Part shown: positions 31,735-43,433 of the stretch, piece by piece
Layout of the letters: each line of letters opens with the position of its first letter
How positions within the stretch are numbered: position 1 is the stretch's first letter
From: Cephalopachus bancanus
Lineage: Eukaryota > Chordata > Mammalia > Primates > Tarsiidae
DNA: 64,000 bases
Reading direction: 5' to 3'
Assembly: GCA_027257055.1 (NCBI GenBank)
Contig: JAPVLO010000115.1
Coordinates: 682,001 to 746,000, forward strand
Program-made: the position numbers and the translations under genes
The notes under the pieces: model-generated
Seen by the model: only the letters and a program-made list of their open reading frames with translations
Told to the model about the DNA's origin: nothing
Databases searched by the model: none

Positions 31735-33100
31735 ACCACAGGTACCTGTCTGCCTTTTACCTCAAGCTGAGTGAGTAGGACCTTCAATGCTACTAAGTAC
31801 TAGAGATGTGCCTCTTGCAGTTGGAGGGGTACAGTGGACCCGTGTCTAACTCCCAAGGGCTGGCAGTTGTTTTGGCAGCAGGAGAGGGGAATGGTGATCA
31901 GCAGTGAGATTGGCCTGTATTCCCATGTTTGTTTGGGCAAGAAGTGCATGAGAGCTTCCTGTGGACCAGGTGTGAGCTGTACAGAGCCACCACCAGCCTC
32001 ACAGGACAGCACCATCAAAAAAAGCTCTCCTTCCAGACACTTCTATCTACTAGAAAATAATTTAGTTTGGAGAAAACACTTTACTGCCATCTGCTGGAAA
32101 ACCATTGACATAAATATGCAAATCGAGGATGACGTGAAGGGTGTCTCTGAGGGTAGGGAGTGTATAACCTTGTACAATAATAAGGGGTCACTTGCAAATC
32201 CTATCTGACAGGGCCCCCACAGAGGCAAACAAGCTTCAGCTGACAAGGAGTTGGAGGTAGGCGGAAAGAGGAAGTACAGATCTGCCAGAATAGAGTGCTT
32301 TTGCTTAGACCAATGGAATTATGGGTGAGAAATCACCAGTGAAGGGGTAGGGTGGAGTCTCCGAGGTAACATAAAAGTATCCATGAGAAAAAAAGTCAGC
32401 TGGGAGACAAGGAGAAAGACTAGGTAGGGTAAGAGATGACTATGCTTCCTACTTTAGAGCAAGCAGTGAGACAGCTGTTCCCAGCTGGTGAAGAGGGAAA
32501 AGTTTCTCTGTGTAATTCAATGACCATAGGACTCTATTCCTAAGAGGACTACAGAACCCCCTGGAACTTATGGAACCTGCTTGAGTTTTCAATTAGGTGC
32601 ATGACAGATCTACTCTCTCTGCCCAGGTTGAAAGGGATGGCAAAAGATAAAAATAAAGGTTTTGTCTGTTTATTTTGAATTATATCCCATGTGCCCTCCG
32701 TGTTGAACACACTGGTTTCATATTATAAAGTGGGCTCCAGAAAGTATATCTTCCAAGGACATGTTCTTGAGTTTTTCAGACAGAAAATGGTCATTAATCA
32801 ATTCATTTGTTTTTTGAGAACCTACGCTTGGGGAGTAGGGCATAAAAAATACAAGGGGTCCTTGCCCTCTGGGAGCTTAAATCTTGGGTTTCATATTCAG
32901 AGCAAAGTACTGATTGCAGTCAGTTATGTCAACAAGAGCCTATGTTGCATAAGTGGGGCAGGTTCAGGAGGGTTTTCGCCTTCTTAGGATTTACTCTTGT
33001 GATTTTTACTCGCTTATGATTAAGCTTTTGAAGCAATCATGTTGCCCTTGTTCTCTAAGCATGGAATCACAGATGCGAGGCTAAATGCACAGGCTGCATC
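31735..33100. other. low-repeat stretch upstream of FAM13B
   Basis: No repeat or gene recognised; a CTCF-like motif sits at 32084-32097. Open frames up to 124 codons near 31.8-32.2 kb lack any coding signature. Confidence 0.45.
32084..32097 (-). promoter_or_regulatory. CTCF-like motif
   Basis: CTGCCATCTGCTGG complements CCAGCAGATGGCAG, matching the core CCASYAGRKGGCA fully plus the next purine. It is in unique sequence about 3.2 kb upstream of the FAM13B CpG island. Confidence 0.45.
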
Positions 33101-33102
33101 TT

Positions 33103-33397
33103 TCTTTCTTTTTTTTGAGTCGCAGTCTCACCGTGTTGCCTAGGCTGGAGTGCAGTGGCACACTCATGGCCACCTCAGCGTCGACTTGCTAGGCTCTGGC
33201 GATTCTTCCGCCTCAGCCTTCCAACTAGCTGGAAATACAGGTGTGCGCTACCATGCCCGACATTTATTTATTTATTTATTGTAGAGATGAGGTCTCGCCA
33301 AGTTGCCCGGGTTGGTCTCGAACCCATGGGCTCAGGCAATCCACTTGCCTCAGCCTCCCAAAGTGCTGGGATTACAGGCTGAGCCACTGACCCTGGC
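33103..33397 (-). repeat. Alu, lemur type, antisense, inserted at the tail of the next Alu
   Basis: CATCTTTCTTT at 33098-33108 and 33398-33408 is its duplication. Confidence 0.93.
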
Positions 33398-33408
33398 CAT
33401 CTTTCTTT

Positions 33409-33698
33409 TTTTCTTTCATTTTTTTTTTGGTCAGAGTCTCACTGTGTTCCCCAAGCCGGATTGCAATGGAACCATGATGGCTCACACAGCTCCTTGGCTC
33501 AGGTGATCCTTTCACCTCAGCCACCTGAGTAACTGGAACCATGGATGTGCACTGCCGTGTCTGGCTAATTTTTATTTGATTATTTGTAGAGACAGGGTCT
33601 TGCTATATAGTCCAGGCTGGTCTCAAACGTCTGGGTTAAATTGATTCTCCAGCCTCAGCCTCCCGAAGTGCTGGGATAGACACGAGCCACTGTGTGCA
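33409..33698 (-). repeat. Alu, old, antisense
   Basis: Eroded copy ending CCACTGTGTGCA; outer duplication ACAGGCTGCATCTT at 33089-33102 and 33699-33712 now brackets both Alus. Confidence 0.9.
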
Positions 33699-33712
33699 AC
33701 AGGCTGCATCTT

Positions 33713-35199
33713 GCTTGGGCTGCTATGAAACCAAGCTCTGGTTCTCAGTTTGGCAGATTTGGGAACTTGTATTTCACTGAATTCAAGTTTAATCAGGCTC
33801 TGAGAGTTAATTTGAATAAAATTTGAAGTTAATTTGGATAAAACCACTTCATAATTCAACCCAGTGTACAGAAACTGATTTGTAAACCATGATGTGCATT
33901 TATTAATTGACAAAAACTGTACTGCTAGCATAACTAGTCACAGTCATGTGTCTTGGACATGGCTTCCTCCTAGGAGTGTAGATTTATTCTTTCCCCCTGA
34001 GTGAGGGGAAAGCTACTCGTTGAGTTCAAAAATCACAGCATGGGCCTTTTTATGTTCTTAAAGGATATCCAGAACTTAAGTTTGCTAGTATATAAACTAT
34101 GAAGGCAGGAATATTATTTGCTGATGTATCCTAAGAGACTAGAACATAATACTCAATAAATATCTGTTGAATGAGTGACTGAATCTGAATTAAAAATTTT
34201 AACTGCCCTGATCATGAGCATTGGTCTTGGTCATTAGGATCAGTCACCTCTCTCCTGGACAGAGTGGGAGCTCCACAATACATTCTTATTCAAATTCTGC
34301 TGGTTTTAGACTCTTTGTGGACCCCGCCCTTCTGTTATGACAGCATCAACTGGGCAGGTGACACTTAGGTTACAGATGATTTATTTAGACTCTGATGAAA
34401 TCTGGGAGCCAACCTGGCCTCTTAACACATTTACAGATCATCTCATAGGGTGACTTTATTATTTTTAAAAATCTTGTCCCAAGTTCTATGGGGATTCTTG
34501 TTTTACATATTCCGGGTTACTACTGACTTCCAGCTCAGGCAGGTAGTGGACAACTGAGTTATGGCGGTGCATATTTTTACAGACACACAGACAGTTCTTT
34601 GTGCAAGAGTTGATTTACCAGCCGTCAGGGAGTTCAAAGTGGGAACACTGCATTTTATTCAATGGAAGATTTCAAAACCCTTAAGAGACTAAAGCAAAGA
34701 AGAGATTGGCAGAACATTCATACCTTTGTGAGCTCGAGGGAGTTGCAGGGTTGGTCTGGGTTGGCTATGAGAGTACTGATTCCCAGGTACAGAGAGCTCA
34801 TTTTGTCTCCTTTTAGCGCTGCTCCTTGTGAGCAGGCAGCTATTGACTTCCATATTCTCAGGCCCTTTTGACACCAAAGCATCAATGTTCTCTCCGGAGT
34901 CTAGGTCAAGTCCTTAGGTGAAAGGGAAATGTGGGGGCCGGGCAGGGCGCAGGTGCAACCCCGTGATCCCGGATCTAACCTACATCGCTGGGACAGGAAC
35001 GTGAGTCACCGCTAGGGCCTGCCCAGCGGCTTTCTGTGCTCGTCGCCTGGACATGGGCACTCCGGGTTTTTCGGGCCATCTGCATTGGGGGCATGGCCCC
35101 CTCCGTAAAGACCTGTCTTCCGGATCTTCCTTTTACCCCTTTTCCGTCCCCTCCCCATCTCCTCTTTCTCCTTCCCAACCCTCCAAAGGGAGAACCCCC
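33713..35199. other. upstream flank of the FAM13B CpG island
   Basis: 34095-34190 holds a MIR-like tail (TCAATAAATATCTGTTGAATG). The rest is unassigned unique sequence, rising in GC from about 34900. Confidence 0.5.
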
Positions 35200-35399
35200 A
35201 GACGCCTCCCTCGGGCCTGCGCCAGGCTGCCCGCACCCAAACTCAGGAGCCCAGATTCGAGGCGGGGAAAGCACAGCGGCAAATCAACTCTGCAGACTCC
35301 AGGGCTGCGGCCGGGGATGCGGGGCACACTGGCCGCCCCTCCCCCGCCCGCGGACGCCCCGCCCCCTCCCACGCACGTCACGTCCGGCCCGGCCTCCGC

Positions 35400-35482
35400 C
35401 CTCCGCTCTCCTCCCGCTCGCCGTTAGGGAGGCTCTGCAGCACCTCAGCCGCCGCCTCCGTCGCCGCTCCCGCCTCTCTTCT

Positions 35483-35519
<37 letters not shown>

Positions 35520-35710
35520 GGGGATCGGGGGTCGCTTACCGGGCTGGCCCCGCGCCACAGCCGTCGCCTTCGCCTCCAGCCAGCGGCCGTCCCGAGAAGA
35601 GGCTCCCCGGTCGCGGAGCCACTTGGGGCCTCAGTTCTCGCCCTCTTGCCGTCGCCGCGGGTCCTGGAGAAGCGGTCGCGGCCGGGGAACGGGGCTTCGC
35701 GGTTCCAACG
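35400..35710 (+). other. FAM13B: FAM13B exon 1, non-coding (5' end approximate)
   Basis: The GC-rich leader ends at a strong donor, CCAACG|GTAGGTAAA, with the GT at 35711-35712. No ATG is seen between 35400 and the donor, fitting an untranslated first exon. It includes the (GCC)11 tract. The 5' boundary is a guess placed downstream of the GC boxes and CRE-like site; CAGE or cDNA data would set it. Confidence 0.6.
35485..35517 (+). repeat. (GCC)11 trinucleotide repeat in the FAM13B leader
   Basis: Eleven uninterrupted GCC units inside the presumed 5' UTR, followed directly by a short G run. Such CGG/GCC tracts in 5' UTRs are prone to length polymorphism and methylation-linked silencing when expanded; this copy is of ordinary length. 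Confidence 0.9.
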
Positions 35711-35737
35711 GTAGGTAAACGGGCGGGTATCCGGATC

Positions 35738-35749
35738 TGCGCATGCGCG
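35738..35749. promoter_or_regulatory. NRF-1 binding site (perfect palindrome)
   Basis: TGCGCATGCGCG matches the NRF-1 consensus YGCGCAYGCGCR at every position. It lies 27 bases downstream of the exon 1 donor within the CpG island, a common place for NRF-1 in housekeeping promoters. Confidence 0.7.
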
Positions 35750-35830
35750 GGCCGCCGGGGTCTGCGGCCCTCCCTCCTCTGCCGCCCCCCAGCGCCGCGT
35801 CCCACCCGGGCCAGCTCCTGGGCGTTGCGT

Positions 35831-37160
35831 TTCGGGGTGCAGGGGTCCCGGGGGACAGTGACCAGCAGATGGGGCTTTCCATAGAGGGAGCCCCTTTTCT
35901 GCTGAAGACGGAGGAACATGAAGCCGTGCCCTGGCTGCTGGGGGGTGTGGCAGTCTTCGATTTGCAGCCGCTGCATTGCGTGTGAACGGGTGTGCCCCTC
36001 GCCTAAGTAAATGGCACAACACCCCGCGTTTGTTTGCTCACCCCCCTGTCTTTCCCCCTTCCTTCATGCTGGTCAGTGAAGCTGATGTAGAAGAAAAAGG
36101 AGTGCGGTCTATTCTAGGCTCGACTGCGCCCCTTTTTTAGGTCACGTGAAATGAGTGGTTGCTGACTTCCTCAAATCGCTCAGAGAATATAGCCAAAATT
36201 GGACTGTTGAGTGCACTGGCCTTGTCTAGAATGCACTCTGCATAGGCCAGGCCAGAGGGGGACACTTTGTACAGCTTTAAGTTTCAGATAGAGCGCCTGG
36301 TTTCTTAGATAAGGTTGTAGGAAATTGAATCTGTTGGCACATTTGCCCATTGGGAAATTAAGCTCTTTTTGTATCAGTTAAAACCAAACTGACTTTCAAA
36401 AGACAGTGCGTTATTTTATTAGGTTTCCTGTTACCATCTAATCGATGAAAAAAAAATTGGCATTTATCTTCTTTCAAGGAGCTGATAATCTAAAAATGGC
36501 AGCTGGAACCATAGTGATCAATAGTGATTCAGATTATTAACAGTAAATAACTGGAGTACACTTGCTTATAGAGGCAGATATTAAAGGATAGTTTTGAATT
36601 ATTTGTCTACCTCTGGTTGAGTTAATGTGAAGCTATTTTTTTCAACTTTCCTTTGGTTACCTTGAGATACTTGTTGGCCTGGCTTCTGTGCACTTACTAA
36701 GCACTTGTTGAATGCAGTTGAATGAACTGGTCACTATTTGTATATCCACCAGGAGCTCCTTAATTTCTTAATCTGTGTTTGCTTTAAAATTGGGGCAGTA
36801 TTTTCCCCAATTAAATTTTGTCACCAATTAGATATCTGTGTGACCAAGCTTAAGTCCTTGGAAGATGTAGATGGGTTTATCACAGTGGCATAACTAACAT
36901 TCATTTTTCATTGTGTGAAATAAATGTTACAGTGTGTTTTTTATTAGAATGTCACTGTTTTAGGACAGAAAATGGCTGAAATGAATATCTTAACTTGTCA
37001 GTGTTTTTCCACTGATAAAATGACTACTTTTATGATCATTTATGAATAACCTCAGTTCATCTGTGCATGACTCCTCCATCATTGGACACTAACTTTAAAA
37101 TTTGGGACTATAGTAGTATAAATTGCTGTAAAGTTTACTTTAAAAATTCTTTTAAAAAAA
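35831..37160. other. FAM13B intron 1, unique proximal part
   Basis: No repeat recognised apart from a MIR-like phrase near 36690 (CTAAGCACTTGTTGAATGCA). No exon seen. Confidence 0.5.
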
Positions 37161-37478
37161 AAGAATTGTGGTAATATATATGTAACATAAAGTTTTACCA
37201 TTTAACCATCTTTCAGTGTACAATTCAGTGGCTTTAAGTACATTCACAGCATTGTGCAGCCATCACCACTCTCCAATTCAGGAACTTTCCCATCATCTCA
37301 GCAAACTCTATACCTGTTAGAAAATAATTTCCCATTTCCTCTTTCTCCCAGCCCCTGGTAATCTCTATTCTACTTCAGTCTCTGTACATTGGTCTAATCT
37401 AGGTATCTCATATAGGTTTGAAATCATACAACATTTATCCTTTTGTGTCTGCCTCATTTCACTTAGCATAATGTTTTC

Positions 37479-37777
37479 TTTCTTTTCTTTTTTTTTTTTT
37501 TGAGTTGGAGTCTCACTCTGTCGCCCAGACTGGAGTGCAGTGGCCACTCCCGGCCACCGCAGCCTCGACCTGCTGGGCTCCGGCGATCCTTCCACCTCAG
37601 CCTTCTGAGTAGCAGGAACTACAGGCGCGCGCTACCACGCCCGGCTGGTTTTTGATTTATTGTAGAGATGAGGTCTGGCCAAGTTGCCCAGGTGGGTCTC
37701 GAACCCGCGGACTCAGGCAATCCACTCACCTCAGCCTCTCAAAGCGCGGGATTACAGGCTGAACCACTGAGCCCGGC
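37479..37777 (-). repeat. Alu, lemur type, antisense, inside L1
   Basis: TAGCATAATG at 37464-37473 and from 37778 is the duplicated target. Confidence 0.95.
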
Positions 37778-38038
37778 TAGCATAATGGTTTCAAAGTTCG
37801 TTTTTATTGTGTGTCAGAATTTCCTTCACTTTTAAGACTGAATAATATCCCATTGTATGTATATACTACATTTTGTTATCTGTATCTACTGGTGAATATG
37901 TGAGTTGTTTCTACCATTTGGTTATTGTGGGTAATGCCACTGTGAGCATGGGTATACAAATCTCTCTTCAAGTTCCTGCTTTCAGTTCTTTTGGGTATAT
38001 ACCCAGAAGTGGAATTGCTGAATCATATGGTAATTTTT

Positions 38039-38264
38039 TTTTGAGTTAGAGTCTCACTCTGTTACTCAGACTGGAGTGCAGTGGCATGCTCACGGCTACC
38101 ACAGCCTCGACCTACTGGGCGCACGTCACCATGTCCAGCTAAATTTTTGATTTATTGTAGAACCATGTAGTCCAGGCTGGTCTTGAACCCATGGGCTTAG
38201 GCAATCCTTTAGCCTCCGCCTCCCAAAGTGCTGGGATTACAGGCATGAGCCATCATACCTGACT
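38039..38264 (-). repeat. Alu, antisense, internally deleted, inside L1
   Basis: Jumps from CCTACTGGGC to GCACGTCACC, losing about 60 bp; TGGTAATTTT lies at 38029-38038 and 38265-38274. Confidence 0.92.
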
Positions 38265-38625
38265 TGGTAATTTTATGTTTAATATTTTGAGGAGCTGCCA
38301 TCCTCCATAGTGGCTTCTCCATTTTACATTCCCACCGGCAATGCATGAGGTTCCAGTTTCTCCACTTCCTTGCCAGCAGTTGTTACTATTTTGTTTGTTG
38401 GTTGGTTGGTGTGACAATAGCCATTCTACTCTTTGTGAACTGGTATTTGTATATCTTCTTTAGAGCAATGTCTATTTAAGTCCTTTGTCCATTTTAGAAT
38501 TGTGTTATTTAGTTCTTTGCTGTTGAGTTGTAGGTGTAACTATTCTTTTTAAATTTATTTTTGGAGTTAAATCTTTTCTCTGAAAACCTAATGTTTCTGA
38601 AGTGAATGAAATGCTCAATTTTTAT

Positions 38626-38930
38626 TTTTATTTATTTTCTATTTTTATTTTTTATTTGAGTTGGAGTCTCACTCTGTCACCCAGATTGGAGTGCAGTAGC
38701 TGCTCCCGGCCACCGCAGCCTCGACCTGCTGGGCTCCGGCGATCCTTCTGCTTCAGCCTTCCAAGTAGCTGGAACTACAGGCGCAGGCTACCACGCCCGG
38801 CTAATTTTTTGATTTATTGTAGAGATGAGGTCTCGCCAAGTTGCCTGGGCGGGTCTCGAATCCGCGGGCAATCCACTCACCTCAGCCTCCCAAAGGCACA
38901 GGATTACAGGCTGAGCCACCGAGCCCGGCT
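38626..38930 (-). repeat. Alu, lemur type, antisense
   Basis: AAATGCTCAATTTTTA on both sides; lacks CTCAGG after CGCGGG. Confidence 0.94.
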
Positions 38931-39009
38931 AAAATGCTCAATTTTTAAACCTAGAAATAGAAAACTCTGTTTTACAGCTGGAAAAAGTTGTTAAAGAGAA
39001 CAACTTACT

Positions 39010-39114
39010 TAGCTGGGCATGGTGGTGTGTGCCAACTACCTGGGAGCCAGAGGCAGGAGAATTGCTTGAGCCTAGCTTGGGAAATACAGCGAGATTTTTG
39101 TCTATAAAAAAAAA
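39010..39114 (+). repeat. old Alu fragment, sense
   Basis: GCTGGGCATGGTGGTGTGTGCC to an A9 run; left arm missing. Confidence 0.75.
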
Positions 39115-39122
39115 GTTAAGAA

Positions 39123-39410
39123 GCCAGGCCTGGTGGCTCAGCCTGTAATCCTGCGCCTTGGGAGACTGAGGTGAGTGAATTGCCTGAACCCGCGGGTTCG
39201 AGACCCGCCTGGGCAACATGGTGAGACCTCATCTCTGCAATAAATCAAAAAATTAACCAGGTGTGGTAGCGCGCGCTTTAGTTCCAGCTACTTGGAAGGC
39301 TGAGGCGGAAGGATTGCCAGAGCCCAGCAGGTCGAGGCTGTAGTGATTGGGAGCGGCCACTGCACTCCAGTCTGGGCGGCAGAGTGAGACTCCAACTCAA
39401 AAAAAAAAAA
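39123..39410 (+). repeat. Alu, lemur type, sense
   Basis: GGCTCAGCCTGTAATCCTGCGCC and GCGGGTTCGAGACCCGC are intact; ends CCAACTCA-A11. Confidence 0.94.
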
Positions 39411-39770
39411 TTTAAGGAAAAGAAAACAATTTAATTGAGCAAAGAGTGATCCTCCAGTTGGGCAGCTCCCCTGCCACCCACCCTGTTCCCCAAACCAGAA
39501 TGGGTTTAGAATGACTCCAGGGCTTCCATGTGGTTGGAAAATACTTATGGACAGAAAAAGCAGGGTGACATAAAGTGAGGTACAGAAACAGCAGGGTTAT
39601 TTGAACAGGGTTTGAACAGTTGGACACCTGTAATAGGCTAAAACGCTGTGATTGGTACAAGAGTACGTTAAGTCTGTTTACACTTCCAGTTAGATTACAG
39701 CTCACTATTTTTGGACCAAACTTAAAATATATAAGGGCAGCTTTGGCCAAACTCAATTTAACCAAGTGAA
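39411..39770 (-). mobile_element. ancient interspersed repeat, LTR-like, antisense
   Basis: Recognisable as a recurring mammalian repeat (CCACCCTGTTCCCCAAACCAG, ACACCTGTAATAGGC, CTGTGATTGGTACAAGAGT, AGTCTGTTTACACTTC) but I cannot name the family. Confidence 0.5.
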
Positions 39771-40515
39771 GAGGCTGATTTTATATCTGTGTATATATTT
39801 AGTGTATTTAGATCTCACCTATACATATGTCAGTACCAACAACTTGTATGCATCACCATCAGTATTAACAGAGGTGCATCTGTTAAATGAAGATCATATT
39901 TTCATCAATGAGTCAACTCTTCTGAAAGAACTTTCCTTTGTTTAGAAAGTTGTTTTGTAAGATGGCTAGGAGTGGAAGGAGGGAGTTACTTGATGGAGGA
40001 GAAAAAAAAGTATGGTATATACATATGAACTTGATCACAGTCAGTATTCCCCAAGCCTAGAGGGGTGAGGCTTCCCTCGGAGAAGCAGCAGGTTAATATG
40101 TGAATAGCCAACTCTGATTGGAAATGGAAATAATGGATATTTGGAATGGAATATAATAAAGTTTGTTTTAATGTACCAAGTCATTTCACATGGTGCACTA
40201 AATAGATACTAGTAATAATGAGATTATAAGAGTAATTATCAGATTGATTTATTCATCAGATATTTATTTAGCTCTTAAGTGCAGAAATATTCATTTAGGA
40301 GCAAAACTCAAGCACAGTCATGTGATTAATAGTTGCATAACTCTTGTAAATTTAATAGAAATAATTGAAAACTTGAAACTAGTGAACTTTATAAGTGAAT
40401 ACATCATAACTTAATAAACCCTTTTTAAAAAAAAACCACCAGTGGACTTCAGGGACCTTATACTATGGTTGGTAGAAACAGCCATTAAACAAACACAAAT
40501 GGATATGTAATAAAA
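39771..40515. other. FAM13B intron 1, AT-rich unassigned
   Basis: No repeat or exon recognised. Confidence 0.4.
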
Positions 40516-40810
40516 CTTTTTTTTTTTTTTTTGAGTTGGAGTCTCACTCTGTCATCCAGACTGGAGTGTAGTGGCTGCTCCCGGCCACCGCAGCCTCAAC
40601 CTGCTGGGCTCTGGCAATCCTTCCGCCTCAGCTTTCCAAGTAGCTGGAACTACAGGTGCACGCTACCATGCCCGACTGATTTTTTGATTTATTGTAGAGA
40701 TGAGGTCTCGCCAAGTTGCCCAGGCGGGTCTCGAACCCGTGGGCTCAGGCAATCCACTCACCTCAGCCTCCCAAAGCATGGGATTACAGGCTGAGCCACC
40801 GAACCCGGCT
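40516..40810 (-). repeat. Alu, lemur type, antisense
   Basis: T17 start; ends CACCGAACCCGGCT. Confidence 0.95.
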
Positions 40811-41264
40811 TGGATTTCTACTAGAGAAGGCAATACTGCAAGTCTTTTATGCCAGATTATTACCTGGCTTCTAGAGTATATTTTCTTTTCCTTGTATATA
40901 GAATATGTAAAGATTCTTACCTCTTGCTTTGATTTCAAACAGTTTTTAAAGAGATGTCTGTCAAGTTTCTATTATTGTCCTCTTCAGGAATAGAATAGAA
41001 AAGGTTCGGTTTACTTATTTTTAAAATACTTCTCTACTTTCACTTTTGTGTGACAAGCTGCTGCTCTTTACAGTTGAAAAGGAAAAGTGAAAATAAAACT
41101 GAAAACTACTTGTTGATTGATATAGGTGCTTGATAGTGTTTTGCATTAGGATAGGGAGGTAGAGGAGGTGCTTTATGGTCCCAGTTTGGAACAAACACCA
41201 GTCACTTTGGATTACAAATTTGGGGAGGTAAAGGAGTTCAAATTTAGGGTCAGGTAAGATGAGA

Positions 41265-41568
41265 GTTTTTTTTTTTTTTTTTTGAGTTGGAGTCTCACTC
41301 CGTCGCCCAGACTGGAGTGCAGTGGCCGCTCCCGGCCACCGCAGCCTCAACCTGCTGGGCCCCGGCAATCCTTCCGCCTCAGCCCTTCGAGTAACTGGAA
41401 TTACAGGCATGCGCTACTGCGCCCGGCTGATTTTTTAAATTTTTTTATTTTTTATTGTAGAGATGAGGTCTCGCTGCCCAGGTGGGTCTCGAATCCACGG
41501 GCTCAGGCAATCCACTCACCTCAGCCCCCAAAAGGCGCGGGATTACAGGCTGAGCCAACGAGCCCGGC
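41265..41568 (-). repeat. Alu, youngest lemur subfamily, antisense
   Basis: GTCTCGCTGCCCAGGTGGG diagnostic; GAGAG duplicated around it. Confidence 0.95.
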
Positions 41569-41792
41569 GAGAGATTTTTTAAATAGGAAAAGCAGACCAT
41601 GTTGTGGTTGGTTGTAGAATCATTCTGAAACTGTTAATCTTATGAAGTGCATATTTTTTCTGTTCAGAAGAAGTATTCTAGTATTTGAATAATCTTTGAC
41701 CAACACTTGCAAAATATTTAAGTGCTTTATGAATTATCCTTGGTGCAATTTCATATATATTTCATTGAAATTTTTATTTTTTAAAATTAAAT

Positions 41793-42062
41793 TAATTTTT
41801 TTTCAAGACAGAATCTCACTCTGTCTCCCAAACTGGAATGCAGTGGCATAATCTTGGCTTCCTACAGCTTGGACTGCCTCAGCCTCCTGATAGCTGCGCC
41901 TATAGGCATGCACCACCGTGCCTGGCTAATTTTTAAGTTTTTTGTAGAGACATGGTTTTGCTATGTTGCCCAGACTGAACTTGATCTCCTGGCCTCAAGC
42001 TGTCTTCCCACCTCTGCCTCCTAAAGTGCTGTGATTACAGGTGTGAGACACTGTGCCCAACC
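41793..42062 (-). repeat. Alu, old, antisense
   Basis: TTTTCAAGACAGAATCTCAC through CACTGTGCCCAACC. Confidence 0.88.
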
Positions 42063-42853
42063 AACCTCAGTGAAATGTGAAGCATAACTTTCAGTGAGAA
42101 TCTTAGTTGTTGCCTAGAAAGGACATCCACCTAAAAGATAGCAGACTAATGAGTTCTGGTCACTAGTTCGTTAACATTTAACCAGTTTCTTCAGCTCTCT
42201 GAGCTTTTGTCTGGAATGGTAATATGTCCTTCTTGTCTCACAGGGCATGGTTGGAGGATTAGTTGGATGGTGAATCAGAAAGTACACCAGAAATGATAGC
42301 CTCCATTTCAGTACTGGGGTTCTGCTATTGTTTAGTGTTCAGAACCGGGGAAACAAAATGAAGTCCTTTTTTGGGGGATATTTTATGCTCCAGTTTCACA
42401 ATCTAGTGGGGAAGACATGCAAAAATAAATGTAAACACTGTTTTTGTGTGCCAGCTTTCCTTTTTTCAGAGCAGTTTTTATACAAATCTGTGCAAAAAGA
42501 GAAATGTTTTGGTCTCAGGAGACCTATTGACTAGAACAAGTTGTGGAATTACCCACAATACCCCATACCTGAAAAAAATGAAGTGTGTTGTAGTTTTGTA
42601 TTAATGAGCAATTAGAAATGATAAGCTAGTCTTCTTAAGGCCCTGCTCCTATCAGCCTGTGGTAGGCTTTGGGTGTGCATGTTTTAGTGGAGAAGAGCTG
42701 AAAGGTTCCTAGAGTAGGGGTCTTGAGTCAAATTGAGATTATATACACATATATGACTGCCTAGAATATGTGTTCTTTATTGTGTGTATATGCTTATATA
42801 TATATATGCACTTTCTCAGATATTTTGTATCATTCAAATCTTAGTGTTTTTAT
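42063..42853. other. FAM13B intron 1 with an L2-like scrap
   Basis: 42360-42440 (CAATCTAGTGGGGAAGACATG then AAAATAAATG) resembles an L2 3' end. (TA)n lies near 42796. Otherwise unassigned. Confidence 0.4.
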
Positions 42854-43142
42854 TATTTATTTATTTGTCAGGATCTCACTCTGTTGCCCAGGCTGTGGCA
42901 CGATCACAGCTTGCTGTAGCCTCAACTTCCTGGGCTCAGGTAATACTTCTACCTCATCCTTCCAAGTAGCTGGAACTACAGGCATGCGCCACCATACCTG
43001 GCTGATTTTTTGATTTATTATAGAGACGAGATCTTGCCATGTTGCCCACCCAAGGTGGTCTCCAACCCCTGGACTCAGGCATTCCTCTGGCCTTGGCTTT
43101 CCAAAGTGCTGGGATTATAGGCCTGGACCACCACACCTGGCC
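42854..43142 (-). repeat. Alu, older type, antisense
   Basis: GTCAGGATCTCACTCTGTTGCC; ends CACACCTGGCC; missing GAGTGCA segment. Confidence 0.9.
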
Positions 43143-43149
43143 TCTGGTT

Positions 43150-43433
43150 TCTTTCTTTTTTTTTTTTTGAGTTGGAGTCTCACTCTGTTGCCCAGACTGG
43201 AGTGCAGTGGCATGGTCATGGCCACCGCAGCCTTGACCTGCTGGGCTCAGGCAATCCTTCCACCTCAGCTTTCCAAAAAGCTGGAACTACAAGTGTGTGC
43301 CACTATGCCCGGCTAATTTTTTGATTTGTTTTAGAGACGCGGTCTCACCAAGTTGCCTAAACTGGTCTCAAACCCCTGAACTCAGGCAATCCTCGCGCTT
43401 TGGCCTCCCAAAAGTGACTTGAGCCACTGCATC
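43150..43433 (-). repeat. Alu, lemur type, antisense, eroded end
   Basis: Poly(T) then GAGTTGGAGTC; the final left-arm segment is shortened (CCAAAAGTGACTTGAGCCAC). Confidence 0.9.

Larger units (their letters stand above)
35200..35830 (+). promoter_or_regulatory. FAM13B: CpG-island promoter of FAM13B
   Basis: A dense CpG, GC-rich block without a TATA box, sharply different from the AT-rich flanks. Visible elements are GC boxes around 35345-35370, a CRE-like ACGTCACGT at 35375-35383, a (GCC)11 run at 35485-35517 and a perfect NRF-1 palindrome TGCGCATGCGCG at 35738-35749 just inside intron 1. An ETS-like CTTCCGGAT sits upstream near 35118. The arrangement is typical of a dispersed-initiation housekeeping promoter. 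It lies upstream of the 51.6-kb exon and the coding exons on the same strand, hence the assignment. Confidence 0.85.
37165..38590 (-). mobile_element. L1M 3' region, antisense, split by two Alus
   Basis: Phrases in antisense L1 order: CATTCACAGCATTGTGCAGC, CATTTCACTTAGCATAATG, GGGTATATACCCAGAAGTGG, CATTCCCACCGGCAATGCA, GACAATAGCCATTCTACTC, CTTTGTCCATTTTAGAATTG. Alus at 37479-37777 and 38039-38264 interrupt it. Confidence 0.88.

Noticed and set aside
1..35000. WNT8A, the expected divergent neighbour of FAM13B
   Set aside because: No Wnt-like cysteine-rich exon seen on either strand; in human the gap exceeds the 35 kb available here.
35036..35884. Open frame of about 280 codons on the + strand across the CpG island
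   Set aside because: It spans the promoter, exon 1 and the donor into intron 1; low stop density is explained by high GC. Proline/arginine-rich translation has no domain.
35378..36022. Minus-strand open frames of 146-214 codons over the same island
   Set aside because: Same GC effect; arginine-rich run is the complement of the (GCC)11 repeat.
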